From Candidatus Methylomirabilota bacterium (GTDB lineage Bacteria; Methylomirabilota; Methylomirabilia; Rokubacteriales; CSP1-6), in contig DASTYT010000142.1 of the NCBI GenBank assembly GCA_035764725.1, positions 1-64,000 on the forward strand: a stretch of 64,000 bases of DNA. The letters are read 5' to 3'. How positions within the stretch are numbered: the first letter of the stretch is position 1; the number at the start of each line of letters is the position of its first letter. A program made the translations under genes and the position numbers. Shown here piece after piece: positions 1-8,011 of this stretch. Below the pieces are notes generated by a model, which was given only the letters and a program-made list of their open reading frames with translations, searched no databases and was not told where the DNA came from.

Positions 1-83
1 CGGCATTCGACGTCGCTCCCACCATCGTGGACTTGCTCGGAGGCCGGCCCGCCGGGCCCATGAGCGGCAAGAGCCTCCTGTAA
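1..83 (+). CDS. C-terminal tail of a phosphatase/sulfatase-like protein (partial)
   Basis: Only the last 26 codons are inside the window, in frame 3, ending at a TAA at 81-83. The tail contains DVAPTIVDLLGG and then PMSGKSLL. A 'DVAPTIVDLLG...GKSLL' ending is typical of alkaline-phosphatase-superfamily proteins (type I phosphodiesterases and sulfatases), where the C-terminus carries a conserved hydrolase helix. The catalytic part is outside the window, so the substrate cannot be assigned. It ends 77 bases before the tRNA-Thr gene. Confidence 0.55.
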   Translation, partial: AFDVAPTIVDLLGGRPAGPMSGKSLL

Positions 84-160
84 CGAGCCGAAGGCGCCCG
101 GGCTTGGCGGATGGCCCGAGGTGGTAGTATCGTCGTGTCGCGCGCGTACCGGCTGGACAC

Positions 161-235
161 GCCGGGGTAGCTCAGTGGCAGAGCAACTGATTCGTAATCA
201 GTAGGTCGCGGGTTCAACTCCCGCCCCCGGCTCCA
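161..235 (+). tRNA. tRNA-Thr (anticodon CGT)
   Basis: A full cloverleaf can be drawn. The acceptor arms GCCGGGG (161-167) and CCCCGGC (225-231) pair perfectly. The anticodon stem ACTGA/TCAGT encloses the loop TTCGTAA with anticodon CGT, which reads ACG (Thr). The T-arm GCGGG/CCCGC encloses TTCAACT. The discriminator is T232 and CCA is encoded at 233-235. The 3' end of this gene is the crossover sequence of a probable integrated island, because it is duplicated at 8709-8730. Confidence 0.96.
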
Positions 236-236
236 C
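215..236 (+). repeat. Direct repeat at the tRNA-Thr 3' end (attL-like)
   Basis: A 22-base segment starting in the T-loop and running one base past the encoded CCA is repeated exactly, in the same orientation, at 8709-8730. Flanking bases differ on both sides (T214 against C8708; T237 against C8731), so the match has sharp ends. An exact duplication of a tRNA 3' end several kb away is the usual footprint of site-specific integration by a tyrosine recombinase. Confidence 0.85.
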
Positions 237-479
237 TGTTTTTGCGTACCTGCAGGCCATCACTCGGTCCGGAGTCACCTTCCGGCGATCACCTGACAAT
301 CACCGGTGGCGGAGCACGACGTCGTCAACGTCGCGGTGCTCGCAAGACGGGGCCACACGCCAAAGCGCTGACGATCCGGCGAGCCGCTCTATGCGTTCTC
401 CGGTGCGGGTACGATCCGCGCGGTAGTCGCGGGCGCAGTCGCGCAGCAAAAGGTGTGGTGGCCCCAACGGGATTCGACT

Positions 480-1373
480 CTACGCCCTCGTGCAGGTCTC
501 GACGGAGCGCGCCGCTGCCGCGGCGACACGTCGGCGGATGCGATAGATGCGAAGCGTCAACGCCAGCATCCCGAGGCCGACACTTGCCCAGAGCGCTGTG
601 TGCCAAGGCGAGAACGGCAGTCGCCCTTGCCATTCGGCTGCCACGACACCGGACATCAAGACGAGCGACGTCCATTGCGCCTCGGAGAAGCCCCGCCAGT
701 AAGGCCGGCCATAATCGGCGCGAACTCGCTCCAGCCAGAAGCGCGCGGCCGCATAGCCGACGACGTACCACGACAGCGCCGTTCCCGACGGCAAGGCCTG
801 AAGGAACAGCACGGAGCCCATGACTACCAGCAGGACGACAACAAACGCCTCGAACAGCTGGACGGGCAGGAGCCGGACGCCGACGAGGTGCCGGGGAAAT
901 GCGCCGGCCGCGTGTTCCTCGCCGTATTCCACGCCCCAGTGATGCGGCGTCCCGTAACAGCATCCGACCATCAGACAGCCGACCCGGCCGAACGCCAAGA
1001 ACGTGCCGAGGGCGAGCGCCATCACGTCGAGATGCGCGCGCACCGGCCAGCCGAATGCGGCCAGCACCGCGCCCGAGGCGGCGAGGATGGCCACCTCGTG
1101 GTGATAGTAGATGAGGGCCTCCTGGCCCACGATCGCCTTCGTCACCAGCGCGAGCGCGAGGAACACGCCGATGCCCGTCACGAGGAGCGCGCCATTGGCG
1201 GCATGCGACAGCCCTGAGTGGGCCGCGAGGACGGTCGCCAAAGCCGTGGCCACGCCGAGGCCGGCCACGCCACACACGCGATAGCTGGACCGCCGACGGC
1301 CGAAGAGCAGCAGCCGGGGCCGCGGTCGCCACCGCGACGCCATCGTGCCGAGCGCCGCCACTTTGCCGCCCAT
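480..1373 (-). CDS. Lgt-family (prolipoprotein diacylglyceryl transferase-like) membrane protein
   Basis: 297 aa with several hydrophobic helices. True Lgt enzymes move diacylglycerol from phosphatidylglycerol to the lipobox Cys of prolipoproteins in the inner membrane. Family features are visible: FGRVGCLMVGCCYG near residues 128-141, a PVQLFEA segment matching the Lgt P-x-Q-LYE region, and an ARFWLE...RADYG segment followed by GFSEAQWTSL. In classical Lgt the first motif is GRxGNFxNxE, so Cys replaces two conserved Asn here. This is an Lgt-like paralogue, not the housekeeping enzyme. It is the last gene of the island operon, 15 bases after the preceding one. Lipidation of a partner or of the RiPP product is possible but speculative. 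Confidence 0.72.
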   Translation of the reverse strand: MGGKVAALGTMASRWRPRPRLLLFGRRRSSYRVCGVAGLGVATALATVLAAHSGLSHAANGALLVTGIGVFLALALVTKAIVGQEALIYYHHEVAILAASGAVLAAFGWPVRAHLDVMALALGTFLAFGRVGCLMVGCCYGTPHHWGVEYGEEHAAGAFPRHLVGVRLLPVQLFEAFVVVLLVVMGSVLFLQALPSGTALSWYVVGYAAARFWLERVRADYGRPYWRGFSEAQWTSLVLMSGVVAAEWQGRLPFSPWHTALWASVGLGMLALTLRIYRIRRRVAAAAARSVETCTRA

Positions 1374-1388
1374 GCGCGTCCCGACGGG

Positions 1389-2504
1389 CTACCGGCCCGT
1401 CATCTCGGCGACAATCGTGTACCCGCCGCCGCTGAGTCCCTCGATGCTCTGCATGACGTGGGCCACGACGAACTCGCCGGGCCGGGCGGTCGCGGGGACC
1501 GTCAACTGGAGCGTCAGTCGTCGCTCCTCGAAGGCGTTCATCCGGGTCTCGTGCAGCGTGACGGCGTCGCGCGTGTCAACGACCTCGCCGAAGCGGGCAG
1601 GCCGGTCGGCCGCGAGCAGCATCTGGCCGAAATGGCTGTTCCCGTCGCGGGTCGGGACGATCACGGCGTCGTCGGACAGCCTCGAGTCGATCCGCGGCGC
1701 GCTGCGCGCCAGGCGGCCATCCGCAGCGACGTCGTGGACGATCTCGCCGTCGACGCCCCGCGCGCGCGCCGCGCGGCGGCGGTAGCTTGTCACCTGGTCG
1801 ACGACGTCTCGATGGGCCATGGTCCGGCTCGCCCGCCGGCCGATCGCGACATGCTCGACGCGAACGGCGATCGTCACGCGCGCCGCCGTTGCCGCCGCGT
1901 TGTAGACCTTCAGACGGTAGTGCAGCGGCTGGCCGGCCACGGCCGCGACCACGTTGACGTTCCGCTGCCCGACGTGACGGTCGAGGCGCGGCTCGAAGGG
2001 CAGGGCGATCGGATCGTCGATGTCGGCGGAGGCGTGGACGACCAGACACTCGTGGCCCAGGAACTGGGGCACCCACGGCACGGGGCACCGGACGTCCTTC
2101 GACTTGTGGTACGGGATCTCGACCCAGGTCGAGCCGAGCCAGTTCATGCTGCCCGGACCGATCGACGGCTCCATCCAGAACACGTCCACCCGCGTGGGTC
2201 GCGCCTGGGCCTTGCCGAGATTGAACACCCGCGCGTGCACGAAATTCGGCTCGCCGCCGACGGGATTCCCCAATGGATCGCTCGACTCCACCCAGATGTC
2301 GGGAGAGGCCCAGAAGACGGTGTTGTCGGGAATGGGCCGCCAGCGGCCGTCGTCCGTGCCCGTGTAGCGGATCACGAGCCAGGGCGTCCAGACGCGGCGC
2401 GCGTCGGCGGAGTGACCGCCTCGTCGCCCCCCTTCGCGCGTGGCCGGATCCCGATGCTCGTCCTCGCGGCGCGGCTCGCGCCGCTCGCGGTCGTCGCCGA
2501 CCAT
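1389..2504 (-). CDS. Uncharacterised protein with a predicted beta-sandwich (CARDB-like) domain
   Basis: 371 aa. The ATG at 2504 is chosen because it lies two bases after the stop of the upstream gene (TGA at 2509-2507); the frame continues upstream into that gene. The first ~40 residues are charged and low in complexity (RERREPRREDEHRD). Residues ~60-160 contain PDIWVESSDPLGNPVGG, a FVHARVFNLGKAQA stretch and a VDVFWMEPS stretch. The alternating beta pattern with an 'aRVfNlG...a' core resembles CARDB/Ig-like adhesion modules. The C-terminal half also looks beta-rich (LTLQLTVPATARPGEFVV). There is no signal peptide or membrane segment. I do not recognise a specific family; translational coupling to the phospholipase-C-like gene suggests a joint role. 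Confidence 0.65.
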   Translation of the reverse strand: MVGDDRERREPRREDEHRDPATREGGRRGGHSADARRVWTPWLVIRYTGTDDGRWRPIPDNTVFWASPDIWVESSDPLGNPVGGEPNFVHARVFNLGKAQARPTRVDVFWMEPSIGPGSMNWLGSTWVEIPYHKSKDVRCPVPWVPQFLGHECLVVHASADIDDPIALPFEPRLDRHVGQRNVNVVAAVAGQPLHYRLKVYNAAATAARVTIAVRVEHVAIGRRASRTMAHRDVVDQVTSYRRRAARARGVDGEIVHDVAADGRLARSAPRIDSRLSDDAVIVPTRDGNSHFGQMLLAADRPARFGEVVDTRDAVTLHETRMNAFEERRLTLQLTVPATARPGEFVVAHVMQSIEGLSGGGYTIVAEMTGR

Positions 2505-2506
2505 GG

Positions 2507-4477
2507 TCACGCCTCCGGTTCCACGTCGACCGCGCCGGGATCGTAGCCCGTCTTGAACTTCCACGTGAGCCAGGCGAGCCCCCGATCGGCGTCGAGGTTC
2601 CAGTTCGGAAAGCGCGTGTCGATGTCCCGGAACAGATCGATGGCGTTGGCGACCACGCTGCCGAACCGGGCCGGCGTGTCCTCCGCCCCGTGGCCCGCGA
2701 ACAGCCCCGGTCCCCCCCGCTTGACGGGGCTGATCCCCAGCGGATTACCGGGATCGTCGAGGAAGAACGACGGAAAGGCCTCCGCGTGATAGGCAGTCGT
2801 CCCCGGCGTCTCGAATCCCGGCTTCGTGGCGTCCGGATCCTTCTCGAACTCGTCGAAGATCTTCAAGAGCACCAGACTCGCCGTGGGGTCCTCGTCTGGC
2901 TTCAGCGTGATCCAGGGCCGCGAGGGAAAGGGGCTGCGCAGGCGCGATTTCACGAGGTTGCGCGCCGACTCGAGGGGCTTGTTGGACCCGAGGAGGGCCA
3001 GCGCCTGCGCGTCCTCGGCGAAGACCTTCGGATCCGGGTACGCGAAGCCGGTGAGGGCCACGAGCCGCTGGAACCCCGCCATGGCGTTGTGGAGGTACTC
3101 GCGGTTCCAGTAGATCTTGCACCGTACGTTGTCCCAGTCCACCGAACCGGTCTTGATCTCGTCGGTGATGATCGTCGTGATCGTCCCCGAGGGCGACATG
3201 GGGATGAGTCCGCCCAGGATGCCGAAGATGATCGCGCAGGTCAGGGCCGTCTCGTCGACGTCTTCGTCGATGTTCGCGGGCGGCGGGCCCGTGGGATTGC
3301 CGAACTCGTCGGCCTTGAAGGGATCGAGCTCCGACTTGTCCTTGCCGCAGTTCCCTGGCGGCTGGGGCTCCTTCGGGCGGCACCCGAGCACCCCCAGCAC
3401 GACGCCGCTCGTCTGGAACCACAGCATGAGCCACGTCATGCAGTAGGCTCCGTTCAGCGACGCCGCCGAGAGGCCCTCCGGCATCGCCGCCCCGAACGTG
3501 GCTTGCACGACCTCGAACCAGCGCTGCGCGAAATCGTCCGGGACCACCGCGGGGAAGGGCTGCGCCGTCACCACGAGGTTCAGGGCCGCGATCGGGTCCA
3601 TCGCGTCCGTGGGGCCCAAGTTGAGCTTCCGCTGGAGGTTCGCGTCGCACAGGGTTGGCCACCAGTCGTAGGGCGGAGACGGCACGTCCGCGGGACCCAT
3701 CGTCGGGCGCGGCGTCTGCTCGTAGTAGCCGTACACCCAGGCGTCAATGTGGACGCGGATGAAGCGCTGGCGCCACCACTGCGTCCGGAACGGCCCGCCG
3801 ACGATCGAGTTGATGAAGGGGCTACCGCAGACCATGCAGGTGTAGCCGACGAGGTAGCCGAAGGCGTACGCGCGCAGCCGCGCGTCCCCCGTCGCGTTCG
3901 CTTTGTCGAGCAGGTTGCGCACGAAGGCGCCGGTCTTGCGCCAGTGCAGGACGTCGCGCGCCTGCCACTTCGCCGTGGCGGGGATCGGATCGGTGGCGGC
4001 GGCGGTGTTGACGACCGGCCTGAGGTCCTTCGCGATCCATCCCGCGATCAGCTTCGCCTTGAAGATCAGCTCCTGGACCAGCACCTTCAGGTTGTCGGCG
4101 GTGGCCTTCATCTGATCGGCTTCGCCGGAGTCCTGGAGATCGACCAGGGCCTCGGCGTCCTCGTCGGTCGCGATCGTCGCCAGCTTGTTGAGGCTGTCGC
4201 GCACGCCCGTCAGCGTCGAGATGAACCCCTTCCGGCCTTCCAGGTCGGCCAGCAGCTGGAAGATGTTCTTCCAGATGCGGGTGTAGTTGGTCAGCGGCTC
4301 GGCCCCCGGGGCGGGCGGATCGGCCGGCAAGAAGTCGCCGATCGACGCGCCGATGACGCCCAGGTGCGCGTAGCCGGGGTTGGCGCGCATGACGTCCGAG
4401 ATGTGGTGCATGTTCTGCTTGTCGAGCTCGTCGAGCGTGAGCTCGAGCGCCCGGAACAATGTCGGGATTCCTGGCAT
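2507..4477 (-). CDS. Large uncharacterised protein, possibly a divergent zinc-dependent phospholipase C-like fold
   Basis: 656 aa, starting 12 bases after the HopA1-LanC stop. Residues ~30-50 (ANPGYAHLGVIGASIGDFLP) and ~200-235 (AYAFGYLVGYTCMVCGSPFIN, then GGPFR and a following HIDAW) have the spacing of zinc-dependent phospholipase C/S1-P1-like proteins, in which 'GAxGPD' and 'GYxxHxxxDxxxHPfi' carry metal ligands. Here several expected His/Asp ligands are replaced, so the site looks incomplete and catalysis is doubtful. A hydrophobic stretch (CAIIFGILGGLIPMSPSG, ~400-420) could be a membrane-active or buried helix. The function is unknown; its position between the lanthionine synthetase and two accessory genes ties it to the RiPP operon. 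Confidence 0.6.
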   Translation of the reverse strand: MPGIPTLFRALELTLDELDKQNMHHISDVMRANPGYAHLGVIGASIGDFLPADPPAPGAEPLTNYTRIWKNIFQLLADLEGRKGFISTLTGVRDSLNKLATIATDEDAEALVDLQDSGEADQMKATADNLKVLVQELIFKAKLIAGWIAKDLRPVVNTAAATDPIPATAKWQARDVLHWRKTGAFVRNLLDKANATGDARLRAYAFGYLVGYTCMVCGSPFINSIVGGPFRTQWWRQRFIRVHIDAWVYGYYEQTPRPTMGPADVPSPPYDWWPTLCDANLQRKLNLGPTDAMDPIAALNLVVTAQPFPAVVPDDFAQRWFEVVQATFGAAMPEGLSAASLNGAYCMTWLMLWFQTSGVVLGVLGCRPKEPQPPGNCGKDKSELDPFKADEFGNPTGPPPANIDEDVDETALTCAIIFGILGGLIPMSPSGTITTIITDEIKTGSVDWDNVRCKIYWNREYLHNAMAGFQRLVALTGFAYPDPKVFAEDAQALALLGSNKPLESARNLVKSRLRSPFPSRPWITLKPDEDPTASLVLLKIFDEFEKDPDATKPGFETPGTTAYHAEAFPSFFLDDPGNPLGISPVKRGGPGLFAGHGAEDTPARFGSVVANAIDLFRDIDTRFPNWNLDADRGLAWLTWKFKTGYDPGAVDVEPEA

Positions 4478-4489
4478 GCGGCTAGCCCT

Positions 4490-6868
4490 TCATGCGTGAG
4501 AGGGAGCGGACTCGAACGCCGGCACGGCGGGCGGCTCCACCGCCGTGCGGGCGGCCGCGGGGCGGAGCAAGAGCACGGACGGCAGCTTGGGATTCACCAG
4601 TCGCAGGTAGAAGTAGCCCGTCCCCGCGAGCCCGACCATGAGCGCCGGCGTCGGCCCCGCCGCGCCGCACGGCCACGGTCGCGCGCCATCGCCATAGCGC
4701 TCGATGCCGAACCGGGCGACGTCGGCGGCGACGCGCGGCCCATCGGGGAAGTTCTCGGGGAGGATGTCGGTGCCGGCAGCGACGATCTCCGCGTTGCCGG
4801 CGAGGCCGTGGCAGAGCGAGAAGTTCGTCGTCCGCCCGCGCACCGCGCTCTCGGTCAGCGTCCGCGTCGTCTGCAGGGCAACCAGGGCGTCGGCCTTCCA
4901 CCGCTCGTCCCCGGTGATCTGGTAGGCGCGCAGCCGGGACATCGCGACACCCGGCGCCCCGTGACACCACATCGAGCCGCACGGCAGCTCGTCGCTCGGC
5001 CGGACCCCGCGCGCCGGGTAGCCGCGCAGGTCGGGCCAGTTGCGCGCGCCGGCGGCGAACCAGCGCCGCTCGTACGCGAAGCCGAGCTCGGCGGCCCGGC
5101 GGTAGCGCCGGTCCCCCGTGGCCTGCCACAGCTCCATCAGCGCGCACGCGATGCCGGCGGCGCCGTGGGCGAATCCCGTGAGGTTCACCTCGCGGGCGCG
5201 ATTGGTGGTTTTCCAGGACCAATCGCGCGCGCGCTTGGTCGCCCGGGCGAGCGTCGTCTCGCCCAGTCGGATGGCCGCCTGGGTCAGCCGCGGCTCCCCG
5301 AGGACCTCCCGCAGCCCGAGCAGGCCGACGATCGCGCCCGCGGCCCCCGCCATGTGGTCCACGTTCGCGACGGCGGCGTAGGCAGGCTCGAGGCGTTCCA
5401 GGAGCTGGCGCGCGCGCGCGAGCAGCGCGGGCTCGTTCAGGGTCACGCCGACGCGCACGGCGGCGAACGCGATGCCGATCCAACCGGTGAAAAGGCCCAC
5501 GCGATCGCCGGCCGCGATGCCGTCGGCCTTCCAGAGCGCCTGCTCGATCGCCCCGAGCGCCGCCCGGCGCGCCATGGTGTCGCCCGTCGCGGCATACAAC
5601 TCGGCGAGAAACCAGGCCACGCCGCTGGTCCCGGCATAGAGATGCGGGTCGAGCGCTGCGGTGCTCGTGCGTCCGGTGGCGTCCACCGTCGCCCCCATCC
5701 AGTTGCATCGGCGTTCGCTCCACCGCGCGGACCGCCAGATCTCGCGGCCGATGCGGTGGGCGGTGTCCAGATACCGCGCGCTGGGCGCCTCGTCGCCCCC
5801 GTCGCGGGGCGAGCGCGTCCAGGGCAGGGCGACGAGGGGCGGGCGCCGCTCGTCGAGCGCTGCGAGCTCGTACGCGTCCTCCGAGTCCGGATTCAGATAC
5901 GGCCGGGCCAGATCGATGCCCTCGTCGCCGAACCGCTCGACGACCACCCGAAGCCGATCGTGCACCGACGTCTTCCCGAGCTCGTAGGCGCGAATCAGCG
6001 CGTCGGCGAGGAGCAGACAGCGGTGCTCGCCGAAGCTCAGGCCGTTCCCGGGGTCCTCCGCCAGCCCGAGCCCCGGCGCGAGCGGCTTCGTCAGCGCCGG
6101 GACCGGCGCGCGCAGGCTCGGCGCGAGCTCCCCGTGCAGGCGCTCCAGCGTCCGGCGCGCTGCGGGGTAGTCTCGCTGTCGCAGGTAGAGCACCCCGGAG
6201 TCGCAGCGGGAGAATCGCGTCAGCTGAGTCACCACCTTGAGCTGAAACGGCAGCCCGGCGCGGTTCAGCAGCCGGGTGGCGCTCCGGGTGAGATCGACCG
6301 CGCCCTCGGCCGTGACGTTCCAGTACAGTCGGACGACATCGCGCCACGCGCCGTCCGGCAGCCATGCGTCGCCCATCGCGACGTAGCAGCCCGGCGCGCG
6401 GCCCCGCAGCTCCTTAGGCATGCGGACACTGACCAGCTGCCCCACCGTCCACGAGGCGTTCTCGGGCAGCCGACAGTCGGCCGGGCGCACCCGGATCGCG
6501 AGCCCGCTGCGACCGACGTCCGCCCACGCGTGGTCGGTCCGGAGCACCTCCCAGCCGGGCTCGAAATAGCCGGCCCCGCCGTTCGCCTCCGACAGCCGCT
6601 CCACGAATGCAGTCACCTGGACGCGGGAGACCGCCTGGTGCTCCGCCTCGAACGAGGGGTAGGCCGCGGCCTTGCTGTAGAAGTTCGCGTACAGCTGATC
6701 CTGCAGGCTGGTGAGAACGAAGGCGCGGGCCTCGCTCGGCGTCAACCCGCGCCGGAAGCGACGCCTCAATTCGGGGGATGCCCGCTTGCCGAACCAGAAG
6801 ACCTCCGAGGCAGAGCGGAACCGCACGGCCCGGATGGCCGTCTCGAGCTGCTGGCGGTAGGGACTCAT
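4490..6868 (-). CDS. HopA1-LanC fusion: candidate bifunctional lanthionine synthetase (lyase + cyclase)
   Basis: 792 aa with two domains. Residues ~10-340 match the HopA1 family: GCYVAMGD (160-167), VVRLYWNVTAEGAVDL (178-193), PFQLKVV (207-213), KPLAPGLGLAEDPGNG (261-276) and SFGEHRC (278-284). HopA1-type proteins act as phospho-Ser/Thr lyases in thioamitide and class V lanthipeptide pathways. Residues ~365-760 are a LanC-type double alpha-barrel: AGTSG (412-416), AHGAAG (567-572), WCHGAPG (634-640) and LCHGLAG (685-691). Cys635, Cys686 and His687 are the expected zinc ligands that activate Cys thiols for ring closure. The start overlaps the kinase stop by 4 bases (ATGA). The protein carries no kinase domain of its own; the neighbouring APH-like gene supplies one. 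Confidence 0.9.
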   Translation of the reverse strand: MSPYRQQLETAIRAVRFRSASEVFWFGKRASPELRRRFRRGLTPSEARAFVLTSLQDQLYANFYSKAAAYPSFEAEHQAVSRVQVTAFVERLSEANGGAGYFEPGWEVLRTDHAWADVGRSGLAIRVRPADCRLPENASWTVGQLVSVRMPKELRGRAPGCYVAMGDAWLPDGAWRDVVRLYWNVTAEGAVDLTRSATRLLNRAGLPFQLKVVTQLTRFSRCDSGVLYLRQRDYPAARRTLERLHGELAPSLRAPVPALTKPLAPGLGLAEDPGNGLSFGEHRCLLLADALIRAYELGKTSVHDRLRVVVERFGDEGIDLARPYLNPDSEDAYELAALDERRPPLVALPWTRSPRDGGDEAPSARYLDTAHRIGREIWRSARWSERRCNWMGATVDATGRTSTAALDPHLYAGTSGVAWFLAELYAATGDTMARRAALGAIEQALWKADGIAAGDRVGLFTGWIGIAFAAVRVGVTLNEPALLARARQLLERLEPAYAAVANVDHMAGAAGAIVGLLGLREVLGEPRLTQAAIRLGETTLARATKRARDWSWKTTNRAREVNLTGFAHGAAGIACALMELWQATGDRRYRRAAELGFAYERRWFAAGARNWPDLRGYPARGVRPSDELPCGSMWCHGAPGVAMSRLRAYQITGDERWKADALVALQTTRTLTESAVRGRTTNFSLCHGLAGNAEIVAAGTDILPENFPDGPRVAADVARFGIERYGDGARPWPCGAAGPTPALMVGLAGTGYFYLRLVNPKLPSVLLLRPAAARTAVEPPAVPAFESAPSHA

Positions 6869-7977
6869 GGGCTAGGCGGGAGTGGCTCCGCAATGCCCAA
6901 GAGAACGCCGGCCGCCTCGAGCGGCCGCTCCACGACGTTCGCGCTCAGCTGCAGCATGTAAACCACGCTCGCGGCGAGTCGGGCGGCCCCCCGCATGTCT
7001 TCGTACGCAGCTTGCACGAGGCGCGCCCCGGCGTACTGGACACATCGGGCCAGCCAGTCGGTAGCCGTGGCGCGATCCAGCTCCATCCGGCGGACGTACG
7101 CCCGCCAGAACGCTCGCATCGCGGGCTGCATCGCCCGAAGGGGATGGCGCGCGAGCGACAGGAACTCCGCCGGCGCGGTGTTGGCCGTCACCGGCGCCGA
7201 GAGCAGCCACGCGCTGAGGCAGTCGCTGAACACCGTCCCGACGTCCCAGCGCGGATCGCCGAGGCCGGCCATCTCCCAGTCGACGAACTGGACCCGCGGG
7301 CCACCGCCGGCGGTTCGATGGACGACCTGACAGTTGTCCCACCGCAGATCGCCGTGGATCAGGCACTCCGGCCGCCATTCCTGGTCCAGGCGATCGAGCA
7401 CGGCGGCGAGCTCGTGACTCTGTTGAACGACCGAGATGAGTTCGAGGCTGGCGGAGCTGGCCGTCGCAAGGGTCTCGATGCCCGGCCGATGGAGCAGGAG
7501 GAACCTGGCGGCGTGACCGGGGGCGGCGTCGTCATCGCGCCCGTCGGAGGCGGCGGATCGGGTCAGGGCGTGCAGCGTGCCGAGCGCCTGGCCGAGCGCC
7601 GTCCCAATGTCGGCGGCCACGCGCCGCGTGCGCCACTGGTGCTGGAAGAGGCTCTCCGCCTTCGGGATCAGCTCCATCACCAGCGTGCGCTGCGCGCTGT
7701 CGTACAGGCGGCACTGGGGCACGAGCTCGGCGAGCGTGGTCGCGTCCGGGTGGGCCGCGAACCACTGGTAGAGCCGCGCCTCGTGGGCGACGGTGCCGGC
7801 CGTGTCGGTGTCGCGTCCCTGCTTGAGGAAGTAGCCGGGCCCCGCCTCGCAGAGCAGCTTGAAGTTGTGATTGCGCCGCGACACGTCGACGACCTGAAGA
7901 TCCGTGTCGGCGACGAGGCGGTCGTCGAGCAGCCCGCGCTCGAGCAGGTAGGGCACGACGGTCTCGACCGACAGCAT
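6865..7977 (-). CDS. APH-like phosphotransferase, candidate Ser/Thr kinase of the lanthipeptide pathway
   Basis: 370 aa from the ATG at 7977; the frame is open further upstream, but that part overlaps the precursor gene and is compositionally a shadow. Kinase hallmarks of the aminoglycoside phosphotransferase fold are present: Lys52 in YFLKQ, Glu66 in AHEARLY, the catalytic loop HGDLRWDN (208-215) and the metal-binding FVDWE (231-235). In class V lanthipeptide and thioamitide pathways an APH-like kinase phosphorylates precursor Ser/Thr and a HopA1 protein eliminates the phosphate. The overlap with the HopA1-LanC start (6865-6868) and the precursor 34 bases upstream support that role. An antibiotic- or choline-kinase role is the alternative. 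Confidence 0.88.
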   Translation of the reverse strand: MLSVETVVPYLLERGLLDDRLVADTDLQVVDVSRRNHNFKLLCEAGPGYFLKQGRDTDTAGTVAHEARLYQWFAAHPDATTLAELVPQCRLYDSAQRTLVMELIPKAESLFQHQWRTRRVAADIGTALGQALGTLHALTRSAASDGRDDDAAPGHAARFLLLHRPGIETLATASSASLELISVVQQSHELAAVLDRLDQEWRPECLIHGDLRWDNCQVVHRTAGGGPRVQFVDWEMAGLGDPRWDVGTVFSDCLSAWLLSAPVTANTAPAEFLSLARHPLRAMQPAMRAFWRAYVRRMELDRATATDWLARCVQYAGARLVQAAYEDMRGAARLAASVVYMLQLSANVVERPLEAAGVLLGIAEPLPPSP

Positions 7978-8011
7978 CGCAGCTGCTAGGAAACCGCGTC
8001 GGCGTGAGACA

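Noticed and set aside
242..823. Long open frame to the right of the tRNA
   Set aside because: Arg/Pro/Ser-rich translation with no family features, antisense to the Lgt-like gene; a high-GC shadow frame.
2273..6961. 1562-codon plus-strand open frame across the island
   Set aside because: It lies antisense to the HopA1-LanC, PLC-like and beta-sandwich genes, is extremely Arg/Gly/Pro-rich and has no domain; a shadow of real minus-strand genes.
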